Shown here: one piece after another, positions 21,167 through 30,760 of the stretch | Layout: each line of letters opens with the position of its first letter | Position numbering within the stretch: position 1 is the stretch's first letter | Source: Trichostrongylus colubriformis | Taxonomy: Eukaryota > Nematoda > Chromadorea > Rhabditida > Trichostrongylidae | Assembly (NCBI GenBank): GCA_963978905.1 | Contig: OZ022256.1 | Location: 33,629,426 to 33,693,425, forward strand | Length of the DNA stretch: 64,000 bases | Direction: 5' to 3' | Made by a program: the position numbers and the translations under genes | The notes under the pieces: model-generated | The model's database searches: none | What the model was told of the DNA's origin: nothing | Seen by the model: the letters and a program-made list of their open reading frames with translations, nothing else

Positions 21167-22290
21167 GGCAGCGTTCATAGTTTTGGAATTTGCGTTTTTG
21201 CGTTTTTGTGGAAATAGAGTAGATACATATCGATTAGGAAAACTGCGTTTTTGCGTTTTTGTGGAAAGTAGAGTAGATACGTATCGATTTGTGGAATTTG
21301 CGTTTTTGCGTTTTTGTGGAAATGCGGAATTTGCGTTTTTGCGTTTTTGCGTTTTTGCGTTTTTGTGGAAATGTGGAATTGTGGAAAGCGTGGAAGCCAC
21401 GTGCGCGGTGCGTGTCATTCCACGCAGCTCATCATTTGCGAGCGGTTGAACGGATGATGATGAGCTATTTGTTCTCATTTTCTTGAGTTCGGGAAGAGCT
21501 TATATAAATGAGGATATAAGGATAAGAGCTTATATACATTTGATAAATGGTTTTAGTCGACTTTGAAGAAAAACTGCCATTTTCGTGCAGGGATATAGAC
21601 ATAATTTTGTGAGAAGTGACAGCACTCTCCGCAGCACTGCTGACATGAACTCCCTGCACGCTGTTCGGAACACTTGCACGCCACCCAAAGACACACTACA
21701 GTGTGACAGCAGACGAAAGTGACATATCAAAAACGAATGATCGAGAGTACGAAAGAGTGAACGAGAAGGGAAAAACTGTTGAAAAAGCAATGTATAAGAT
21801 CAATCTGTTCCTTCAGTGTAGAAAGTGCTTTGTCTTATCATCCACGTTCGCTGACGAAGCAATAGACACGTATCTTATCCACCTCATTTCCACAAAAACG
21901 CAAAAACGCAAGTTCCGCAAATCGATACGTATCTAATCTTCTTCCCACAAAAACGCAAAAACGCAAATTCCACGATTCCGCATTTCCACAAAAACGCAAA
22001 AACGCAAATTCCGCAAATCGATACGTATCTTATCCCTTTCCGCATTTCCACAAAAACGCAAAAACGCAAATTCCGCATTTCCACAAAAACGCAAAAACGC
22101 AAGTTCCACACTCTCCTTTCTCTAATCCTCTCGTCTCTTCGTGGCATGGAAATCGATACGTATCTAATGCTTTATCCGCATTTCCACAAAAACGCAAAAA
22201 CGCAAAAACGCAAAAACGCAAATCGATACGTATCTATTCTTCTTTCCACAAAAACGCAAAAACGCAAATTCCAAAACTATGAACGCTGCC
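21167..22290. mobile_element. Foldback element A (1124 bp)
   Basis: TAA on both sides (21164-21166, 22291-22293) and inverted ends GGCAGCGTTCATAGTTTTGG. Both arms are filled with GCGTTTTTGCGTTTTTGTGG units (about 9 blocks) interleaved with the 10-bp palindrome GATACGTATC and CGATTTG. The middle 21400-21880 is unique and shared, inverted, with element B. No transposase. The 3-bp TAA duplication is compatible with the PIF/Harbinger group (inference). Confidence 0.8.
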
Positions 22291-22404
22291 TAAGCATGCC
22301 AGCGCGCGCCATGATGGAGGCCGCGACGCGTGAGCTCATGCGTCGCGGCAGTGAGTACCGCCGCACACTTGTCCGTTTACCGACACTCGTTCACACTAGC
22401 GCTT

Positions 22405-23293
22405 TCTGTAACTTAAGATAATATTGCTTTCCAGATACAAGAAAATCGTCTTCCATAAACATTATGTGACAGATGAACATGTTTGCTGTAGATTTAGGCA
22501 TGTGGTAGATTAATGCTCATCAGTGCGATGTCGCGTTCTCCAATCTCCGAACCACACTGATCCCTCTGCTGACATCAGTCGCCTTCTTCAGTGCCATCTC
22601 CATAATGCATTAGCGCTTAACGTTGCTCGCTTCGGTTCGGAATTTGAGCACAGCATACGGTTATCTAAGTTCAACCACCACTTCAAATTTCGATTAGCTT
22701 TTCGTTTGCTTCACTATGTCATTAAGCGTACACCTTTGTGGAGAGAAGTAGGGAATACTGGCTTCGCGGATGATCTGAAGAAATCCAGATAGCAAGCTCT
22801 ATGATACCATTTCAAGACAGCGTTGAGTATCACGACAGACGTCAATTCATTGACGAAGACCAATAGATCCAGAAGGACGAGAGTATTGCGTAACTTTGAG
22901 TGTAGAAGCCACGTGGACCGAGCTTCGGAAGGATTGTGCAGATGCATTAATCTCGAAGCTTTAAAGGCACCGGGAGGGGGGCAAGGGCGGAATAACGTTT
23001 ACAAAAACAATGGCGTCTGAAAACAAACATATGGGTGTGGTAGATACAATGTGTAACGAAACCGGCGTTGAAAAACGCGCCATAGGACGCTATTTGCCCC
23101 CAGGGCGCGCTTCCGTCCGAACTGCAAGCTTCCATGGCCGAGCCACGCTTCGTTCATTTAAAAGCTTGTCTTCGGCCTGATGTAACCTTATTTTCCAATT
23201 ATTTCCTCTTTAGACTGTTTTCTAGTGACATATTTTACTTGTTTACTTATGGATATTCTTAATTGTGCATTTCTATTCCTGAAAATCTCAGAA
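22405..23293. other. No confident feature
   Basis: A TTTAAAGGCACCG at about 22962 looks like one end of the TTAA family, but I find no partner. The frame at 22523-22792 has no other support. Confidence 0.3.
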
Positions 23294-23294
23294 G

Positions 23295-23509
23295 GATCAA
23301 ATAAAGTCAGGGGGGAGACGCAACTTTGCGTCGACGTCGAAGCTCCTTTCCCTTACTAGGCTTAGGCTAATTGATATCCCTTCCTCCCACATTAAAAAGC
23401 ATCTGTCAAAGCATAGGTCTCATCTGCTTTAGCCTAACCCTAGGAAGGGAAAGAAGCTTTGACGTGGGTGAAAATTTTGCATCTCCCCCCCCCCGACTTT
23501 ATTTGACCC
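23295..23509. mobile_element. 215-bp foldback MITE
   Basis: Inverted arms of about 90 bp: outer sequence GATCAAATAAAGTCAGGGGG, inner CTTTCCCTTACTAGGCTTAG, with the inverse on the right. The G-run has different lengths in the two arms. No coding content. Confidence 0.7.
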
Positions 23510-23881
23510 GTAAGTACATCTAGAAACAATATAAGAAAGAACAAAGTAAAAACTAAAAGGAAAAAAGAAATCTATAAAAGAACCATCTTCTTTTGGCATC
23601 ATGCCAAGGCGTCAAATTGGCGAGTTTGTGCAATGGCGGCCACTCAAACTCGTCCACACTACGTCTGTTCTACAGTAAGCCAAAATTACCCCCTCCTGGT
23701 GTCTTTAAACGGGATGCAACTTACACGTTATTGGAGATGGTATCAAAAGGGCCCCTATCGTCATTGCTGGCTATAATATTGAATGAACCACACTCTAGAT
23801 AAATCCGATAGTCTGACGTTAATCTCTATCAAACAATGGCAGAATGCAAAATATTCCTACCAGAGGTGCAACTGTCTTGCC
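23510..23881. other. No feature seen
   Basis: Short intergenic stretch between two mobile elements. Confidence 0.35.
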
Positions 23882-23884
23882 TAA

Positions 23885-25260
23885 GGCAGTGTTCATAGTT
23901 TTGGAATTTGCGTTTTTGCGTTTTTGCGTTTTTGTGGAAGGAAGAATAGATACGTATCGATTTGCGTTTTTGCGTTTTTGCGTTTTTGTGGAAATGCGGA
24001 TAAAGCATTAGATACTTATCGATTTCCATGCCACGAAGAGACGAGAGGATTAGAGAAAGGAGAGTGTGGAACTTGCGTTTTTGCGTTTTTGTGGAAATGC
24101 GGAATTTGCGTTTTTGCGTTTTTGTGGAAATGCGGAAAGGGATAAGATACGTATCGATTTGCGGAATTTGCGTTTTTGCGTTTTTGTGGAAATGCGGAAT
24201 CGTGGAATTTGCGTTTTTGCGTTTTTGTGGAAAGTAGATTAGATACGTATCGATTTGCGGAACTTGCGTTTTTGCGTTTTTGTGGAAATGAGGAAATGGA
24301 TAAGATACGTGTCGATTGCTTCGTCAGCGAACGTGGATGATAAGACAAAGCACTTTCTACACTGAAGGAACAGACTGATCTTATACATTGCTTTTTCAAC
24401 AGTTTTTCCCTTCTCGTTCACTCTTTCGTACTCTCGATCATTCGTTTTTGATATGTGACTTTCGTGTGCTGTCACACTGTAGTTTGTCTTTGGGAGTCTT
24501 TGACAGTCTCACTGTCTTTGACATGAGTGGACCAGCTACGTAGCCAAGATCTTGAATAGGTAGTAAATCAACCTCTCGTGAAGTAACCCCCACTCATGGG
24601 TGTCCTGAACCCACAGTAATCATCGGAACTCTTGCAACACACCCGTGGTAAGATGAATTTTCAATAACGATCTTGAACAGACATCAAATAGGTCTGACTT
24701 TTGTGTAAGAAATTCTTAGGGAAGGAAGTGGCAGACTTCTTCTGAATCGGTTCTAGATCGTAATTGACAATCCACCTTAGCACAACCGTGTGACATTCGA
24801 TTTTGGAGAGAAACTGTACTTCTCACAAACTTATGTCTATATCCCTGCACGAAAATGGCAGTTTCTCTTCAAAGTCGACTGAAACTATTTATCAAATGTA
24901 TATAAGCTCTTATCCTTCTATCCTTATTTATATGAGCTCTTTCCGAACTCAAGAAAATGAGAACAAATAGCTCATCATCATCCGTTCAACCGCTCGCGAA
25001 TGATGAGCTGCGTGGAATGACACGCACCGCGCACGTGGCTTCCACGCTTTCCACAATTCCACATTTCCACAAAAACGCAAAAACGCAAATTCCACAATTC
25101 CGCATTTCCACAAAAACGCAAAAACGCAAATTCCACAAATCGATACGTATCTACTCTACTTTCCACAAAAACGCAAAAACGCAGTTTTCCTAATCGATAT
25201 GTATCTACTCTATTTCCACAAAAACGCAAAAACGCAAATTCCAAAACTATGAACACTGCC
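23885..25260. mobile_element. Foldback element B (1376 bp), inverted relative to A
   Basis: TAA on both sides (23882-23884, 25261-25263); ends GGCAGTGTTCATAGTTTTGG. The order of subterminal blocks and the unique middle match element A read in reverse. Compared with A, B holds about 330 bp at 24490-24815 where A has about 75 bp, so one has a deletion or the other an insertion. The pair lies 1.6 kb apart in inverted orientation. Confidence 0.8.
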
Positions 25261-25263
25261 TAA

Positions 25264-25611
25264 TTGATGTGAGACTACCTGAAAAAGTAGTGTTACACCT
25301 CTGAATTTTGCATATGTTTGTTCGATTCAAAAGCTCCTCACTGGTAATACTCATAGTAACACCCAAGGCGATTCTCGCTTTAATTGTGCTTGATCGTTCT
25401 ACTTTCCCTTTTCCAAGAAATAAAGAGCGACTTTGTTTTTGATCCCAGGACGTGCGTCACTGAACTTTTTTCTTCATTATCCTGCTCGACTACAGAAGCT
25501 GCCGGGAAGCTGCCGGACCAGGAATGAGGGGGACAGCTTTCCTATTAGCGGAAAACCTCCAATAAGATATTGACTGCCGGAAAACCTCCAACAAGATATT
25601 AACTGCCCTTG
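25264..25611. other. No feature seen
   Basis: A short duplicated phrase, GCCGGAAAACCTCCAA.AAGATATT, occurs near 25545-25605. Nothing else. Confidence 0.3.
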
Positions 25612-25965
25612 TCATGGTTTGTATGTACACCAGCCCGGACATTGGGAAATGCAGTACGAAGTTACTGTAAGTTCCCCATGCGGCAGCATCGTAGTTCTAG
25701 GCAAATCTGTGATCGCTAGGGAGATTTGTATGCGAAGTTCACTTTCAGAGCGACAACGCCTGACTGCACCTTCGGATACATGTTGACTTCGAACTAATGC
25801 ATCACAGGTGAACGGCCATCCTGAAAACGGGTATAGCCTAGACAGTTCTTCAGGAAACCAGCAGTTTTTCTGAACTAGTTCGTCGATGGACAAAAACGAT
25901 TCAAGACCCGTGCTCACGTCGAACTCGCATTGACATCCTACGTTTCTTGTAATGAAAAGATACAT
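25612..25965 (-). CDS. Cys-containing candidate coding exon, unrecognised
   Basis: An unbroken minus-strand frame of 117 codons. An acceptor (ttttcattacaag, exon from about 25949) leads into NVGCQCEFD, and the frame ends ...SQCPGWCTYKP before TGA. Eight cysteines, several in close pairs (CQC; CPGWC), suggest an extracellular protein, and a conserved GWPF-C segment lies mid-way. There is no ATG with a signal peptide, so upstream exons would be needed. It could still be a chance frame. Confidence 0.35.
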   Translation of the reverse strand: MYLFITRNVGCQCEFDVSTGLESFLSIDELVQKNCWFPEELSRLYPFSGWPFTCDALVRSQHVSEGAVRRCRSESELRIQISLAITDLPRTTMLPHGELTVTSYCISQCPGWCTYKP

Positions 25966-26144
25966 TCTATATCGTGCGATATTCTATAGAACAGAATAGC
26001 TTGCTTCAAAAATATGTAGCTCAACTTTCCCGTCAATCTAAAAAGTCTGTTATATATGATCCGCTACCCATGTTCGTATGTGTTTCTATGTTAGTCGATT
26101 CGCGCCGCTGCAAAACTGGATGCTTGGTTCTTGCAGACGATGTG

Positions 26145-27440
26145 CGAGTTGGGAAGTGGAGCCAGAGGTAGGAGACCATATGTGATAGGAGCTGACAAGG
26201 GCTGATGAGGGCATTAAAGTGCGAATGCTATCGAATCCGTTGTGCTTTGGATTAAGAGTGAAACGATGTCACGTGGCACGGGGGCATCAGCAGTAGGTGA
26301 TCCGAACTGATAGAGCGTGGAGTTTCAAAAGTCACCGAATCCATTGTGTTAAACACTTCAACATGAGGTTTAGAGTAGACCTTGACCTTCAGAGCCCTTT
26401 GTATTTAACGAGATGGTAAAGAGCGTCAGACTGCAAATGTCGCCAAATCTATGTTGCTTCCCGGCTGACAGTGGAGTGTTCACAGTCATAGATGCTGAAG
26501 AAGAGGTACGGAGACCATGATCACGACCGATGGAACATAATAATGACTAGTAAGGGATGATAAAAGCCATTAACAGGTGGAAGCAATGAAATACAGTATA
26601 TTGCTGACTAATACAACAACACCGATGAAGTGCTTAAGATGAAGTGTTTGATGCTCAGTGACACTGGGTGAGCATATTCCATTTATGTGCAGATATCAGT
26701 TGCTGCAGTGTATCGATCGCTAGACTAAAACCTTCTAAACAACGGCGGCTGTATTTTGATACTATGAGCTGCATGAATGATCAACATGCTATCCGAATTT
26801 GTAATAATTGCAAAGCATGTGAGCCATTTTCTGATGCGGTTCAAAGAGCAACAAAGCGTGCCGACAGCTAGACTGTCTGGAATTCCAAGCAGTGGTGCGT
26901 GTACAAAAAACAAAGAAGAGTAAATATCGGTTGCACCTACCACCAACAAAGCAAATTGAAATGCTCCGTGAGAGTACAGATTGCTGTAGACCGATTAGGT
27001 CGGATCTAAAGCTGGACTCTCTGAACTGGGTGACGGTTGGGACACACGAATCTAGGCCGTGACCCTGTGACAGCCTGTGGCCTTTGCCCTGTGACATGAA
27101 TAATTCAGACAATTCGACTATACAACGGAACAGTCTAGCAAGGAGGACACGATTTACATGAAGAAATTGTCTGCATTGTTCATGTCACAGGGCAAAGGCC
27201 TCAGGCTGTCACAGGGTCACGGCCTAGATCCGTGTGTCCCAACCTACACCTGTCTGGACTACTACTAGTGACCGCTGAAGTCCAAGCTCTAAATGATCAG
27301 GGGGTTGACGGATTTTGATGTCGATCCTACATTAGTTGGAACAAAGGATATAAACCGTTAAATCATTTAAACTCCCGAAACGTGGTAGATGTGATTTGAG
27401 CAGCTAGCAACTGAATTAGAAACCAACAATAAGAATCAGC
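26145..27440. repeat. Long dispersed repeat, copy R3
   Basis: Diverged copy of the R-family (see 60075 and 61955): GATAGGAGCTGACAAGGGCT, repeated 'cgaatcc.ttg' modules, then the block ending ACCGTTAAATCATTT. Interrupted at 27026-27252 by a MITE. Confidence 0.55.
27026..27252. mobile_element. 227-bp MITE, GGTTGGGACACACG family, copy a
   Basis: Inverted arms of about 85 bp: TGACGGTTGGGACACACGAA, then GGCCGTGACCCTGTGACAGCCTG and TTTGCCCTGTGACATGAA, mirrored on the right with few changes. Inserted in repeat R3. Relatives at 28765 and 35205. Confidence 0.75.
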
Positions 27441-27639
27441 AAGTGCTCAGCAACAGAATAACATTAACATCAACATTTATTACATGTTGTAAAAATGTGA
27501 GAAAAGAAGTATCAGAACACATAACAGATTGTACACTGATGATGATTTGTCCAGTTCCATGCGGATGGAAAGAGTATTGTATCCCACTAGAATGTCATTC
27601 CTTCGTCTTCCCAAATGCAACGAATCTGAGTTGAGCATT

Positions 27640-28221
27640 TTGTTTCTAATGAATTCCGAGGGATGAAAGTTTAAACAAAACCGAGCGCCCTGAAAAGCTT
27701 CCTCGAAAAATTATTTCGTGTCTTCTTTAGTTTATCGATGCCTGCTTTCTGTGAGTATGGAAGACAGCAGTGAAAGGAACAACCATACTCTAGTACTGAT
27801 CAAGCGTATATTTTGTAAGTTGCCAAAAGGAGCAGTGGGTTCGTAGACTTAAACGCCTTGAACAACAAGCACACTCTTTGATACGCCCTAGTAACGAAAT
27901 TCACCACGTTTTCCCCAAATTCAAGAAGGCTCAAATCTCTGACTACACCTGTCGTATCGAAAAGCGTTTGACCAATTCGGTACTGCCTTTTCGGATTAAA
28001 TTCACCTTAATGAAGCACTTTAGTTTTTGAGCATTGTCTTTTCCCGAGGCCTCGTGTTGATCTAAATGTGTATTGAATAATGGGAGACTTCCTGAGTTTA
28101 TACTGAAAAACTTAAAACGGCTTTCACAAAATCGCCTGCAAAAAATTGCTGCAAAACAATTTTGAGTCCTATAGGCAAGCTTTCGGCGTCTAGCGCCGTT
28201 CTCGAGCCTGAAATAGTACAA
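27640..28221 (-). pseudogene. CR1/Jockey-like LINE reverse transcriptase C-terminal remnant
   Basis: On the minus strand, frames with interruptions match the end of a non-LTR reverse transcriptase: VVRDLS (the 'RDLGV' position), then VTRAYQR..LLFKAFKS, LLLATYKIY, an in-frame stop, SVLEYG, and KLKKTRNNFSRKLF. The upstream part (28221-27943) aligns loosely with the segment before that motif. Stops and frame changes show it is dead. The family is assigned from motif order only. Confidence 0.6.
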
Positions 28222-28764
28222 CTTAAATTCTATCGAGAGACTCTATTGTAGAGCATCTCTGGTTTATTTGTACTATATTGACTTGCTGCTGCCACCGGAA
28301 TCCTATCCTTACCACCATGGTGGAGGGGGGAGCAGAATTGGCTGACCCACCCTCATCTAACCCTTAAATAGCGCAGACGTACTATGACTGTGATGGCGTT
28401 TGGAATCACAGCCATTACAGTGTATAACGCTATAGTCTTGTGATTAGTCCAAGAGAGTCACGCGGCTCGTCTCTGCCATTTATTTCTGGGAATAACTTTC
28501 TTATTTTCAGTGCCTCAAGAATTTTTCTTTCCACCGTATTTTCAATGGAGCGGTGCAGTACTTTCACTAAGAGTGTGGGGAGGGGAGGGGGGGGGCTTCG
28601 TAGGCATGTCTTTGTGCCTAGAGAAACTATTACTTAAATATGATGTAGGAATTCGCAAAGCCTTGCGATGTTCGTCAGGTCGTTCGAAAAAAAACCTTTC
28701 GTTCCTCCCACGTATTTTTGCATAACTGCAACCCGATTTGGAGGTGGTTTAAATATGAGTTTTA
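28222..28764. other. No confident feature; one isolated good acceptor
   Basis: actttcttattttcag near 28510 precedes open frames of about 20-70 codons (for example CLKNFSFHRIFNGAVQYFH), but nothing joins to them. G-runs at 28580. Confidence 0.25.
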
Positions 28765-29019
28765 CAGGTGACGGTTGGGAAACGCGGTCAGTGAGGCCAC
28801 TAGATCACGCGGTGGCCACGTCCATCCGCGCGCGGCAGATTGCAACCAGTGAAGGCGGGTAAAAAACACGCTGCCATAGCCCCTGAAGAGGCTTGTGCAA
28901 ATTTGGGAAAGTCCAGACGGCAAAGGACACGCCACCACTTGGACTTCGCGAAGCGTCGCCGCTCTTGGTGCACAGACCCCAGGTCGTGGTTAAAGTTTGT
29001 GTGTCCCAGCATACACCCC
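28765..29019. mobile_element. MITE, GGTTGGGACACACG family, copy c (diverged)
   Basis: Left CAGGTGACGGTTGGGAAACG, right inverse GTGTGTCCCAGCATACACCC. The arms are eroded. It overlaps the 3' boundary of the reverse transcriptase remnant on its right. Confidence 0.5.
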
Positions 29020-29660
29020 GAGTTTTATAGGGAGCAAAGAATTCATAACAACGCTGTTGACTTTCCATGCCGTATTTTCGTAGACATACAGCATTGTCAT
29101 GAGGATGCCGTCCGCAATGGAATAGGGTCTCCATGTTTGTACGTTTGGTCGTGTGTACTCGTTTTCACCCAAGATGCGATCCACCACCGAGTCTGCTCCA
29201 TTTGAATCTTGATCACAACCTTTCTCCTTGGTCAAAATGAGGTTGTGGACGACAGTGGCTTTGATGTAAACAAGATGACGACTTTTAGCGTGCATAATTA
29301 TGTTCTTTGACGCTGGTATCTTGTACCAGCAAAGCCCTTCTCTTCCTCCATTCATTCTAACTTTTGTATTGAGAAAAGGATCAAAGCCGTCTTCGTTCGG
29401 CTCTTCAACGGAAAATTTGATTATAGGATTACTGGATTTTGTAGTTGTCCTCCAAATCCTATGAAGAAGCGCCGACAATGAACACATCGTCAATATACCA
29501 CTTGTAGTATAATATTTTAGTTGTGCGATCTGCGCTTTATTAATCTATATATACCATTGCTAGCAGGAATGCTAAACGCAAACCCATGGCCAGCCCGTGG
29601 TGTTGCCTGTATACTTCACCATCGAATTGAAATATGTTACACTCCAAACATCCAAAGTTG
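28990..29660 (-). pseudogene. Penelope-like reverse transcriptase remnant
   Basis: Minus strand, three segments in order. About 29645-29590: FNGEV-type sequence read as FQFDGEVYRQ...LAMG, the motif before the catalytic core. 29497-29481: YIDDVF, the catalytic box, in KWYIDDVFIVGAS. Then, after a frameshift, 29440-29215: IIKFSVEEPNEDGF, PFLNTKV, WYKIPASKNIIMHAKSRH, a pattern I associate with the thumb region of Penelope-like elements. The frameshift just after YIDDVF and a missing N-terminus mean it is inactive. Assignment is by motif; a DIRS or LINE origin is less likely. Confidence 0.65.
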
Positions 29661-30158
29661 CCACAAGTAGTTCCCGAAGGTCCCCTTCCTTTAGACCGAA
29701 AGTGTAAATATCACATTTGTACTGTCGCCAAAGGGCAATATGGGTATCACATCCACTGTATTGATGTTTGTGTACAAAGACACCCGCATAGAAGCTTGCA
29801 TAGCTGGCGTTGGATGGTATTTGGCACTGGGAAAGCTATGAAGCTCTCAGTACTTGCAATGTATGATGGATGCTACGTGGTTTGAGAGTCGAGAAAAATT
29901 TTAACAAGCAGCCATGTGGCTCTGTCAGATGATCCTCTGCAACCTGAAATTACGGAAGGAGTTTGATGTCCTATCGATAAGGTGGCCTACTGCCTCTTTC
30001 CAGGATTTGTGGGTTTTCATGAGAATAATATGTAGGAATATTCGGGAAAGGCGATATAAGCCGTCTAAGATTCTGCAATTCTCCCGAACAACGGATATCT
30101 TGATGTTTACCCTCAGATTCCTCAGTTCTGCAAGATCGCGAACCCACCTTTATGAACG
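29660..30158. other. No feature seen
   Basis: May hold further decayed 5' sequence of the reverse transcriptase, but I cannot recognise motifs beyond 29660. Confidence 0.3.
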
Positions 30159-30760
30159 CTAGAGGCAGCGTTCATATGCATTTGTGAGCGACTGACTTTT
30201 CATGCTCCAATCAGGCTTGCAAAATGGTACAGACGGGCGTTTGGACAAAATGCTGTCCTCGCACAAATCGAAAATGTGCAAGTAAAGCAACTCGTCTGAA
30301 CTCCCGCTAGACCGCCTTCCAACAGTTGGCGGCGGGAAGGAGTGTATGTCAAAGCCACGCGCCCAATATTGGTTTTCCTCATTCTGAAATCGTGTGGACA
30401 CCACCCTGTCTCCACGGACAGCCCCACCTCTCGGACGTTATTATGAGAAGCTGTATCTAAGTAAGATTCACATTTTTGGCATAAACATTGCATGTGGCCT
30501 GTAGTAAGAATAGCTTCTGATTTGCCGCAAGGTTCGGTGACCATCCACTACGTGAGCCTCTTTTCTTTATTCTGGACGATACTTTGGTTAGATGTTGAAT
30601 CACTCGGAGCTCGGGCAAGCTCTACCTACATTTGCTTTTACGATAGAAAATAAATAACTGAGGTCCAGAACGGAAGCCCAGTCAACATCAATGCTTTCGC
30701 TAAAAGGAAAAAAACGAAGTCTTTGAAAGGTGCCTACTTTTCGTGTTCGATGCCAGGCAT
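30159..30760 (-). CDS. Four-exon gene, 130-residue protein of unknown function
   Basis: Exons (minus): 30760-30738, 30699-30626, 30498-30428, 30383-30159. All joins keep frame and use GT/AG (acceptors ttttttccttttag, ttcttactacag, acgatttcag; introns 38, 127 and 44 bp). Upstream, tttctttttttttcag ends nine bases before the ATG, so a spliced-leader site is likely. Protein: acidic N-terminus MPGIEHENESIDVDW, a hydrophobic LDLSYLFSIV stretch, the cluster CLCQKC, a PPP turn, and a C-terminal part with LLYLHIFDLCED. No signal peptide and no domain I know. The last codons and stop fall in sequence matching the GGCAGCGTTCATA end of the foldback family, so the C-terminus may derive from a transposon end. 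Exon 4 could instead splice at a GT near 30190. Confidence 0.65.

Larger units (their letters stand above)
20276..22404. mobile_element. Larger inverted-repeat element enclosing copy A
   Basis: Sequences at 20276-20360 and 22310-22404 are about 80-bp inverted repeats (shared blocks GGTAAACGGACAA, TGTGCGG, GTACTCACT, CGCGACGC). Between them lie 20460-20680 (unique), a tandem repeat, a strong hairpin and the whole foldback element A. This reads as an older transposon that later received element A. Its outer limits and target duplication are not clear. Confidence 0.5.

Noticed and set aside
21167..25260. GCGTTTTTGCGTTTTTGTGG arrays as CRISPR, telomeric or satellite DNA
   Set aside because: The units occur in the inverted arms of transposons with TAA flanks, without spacers or one orientation.
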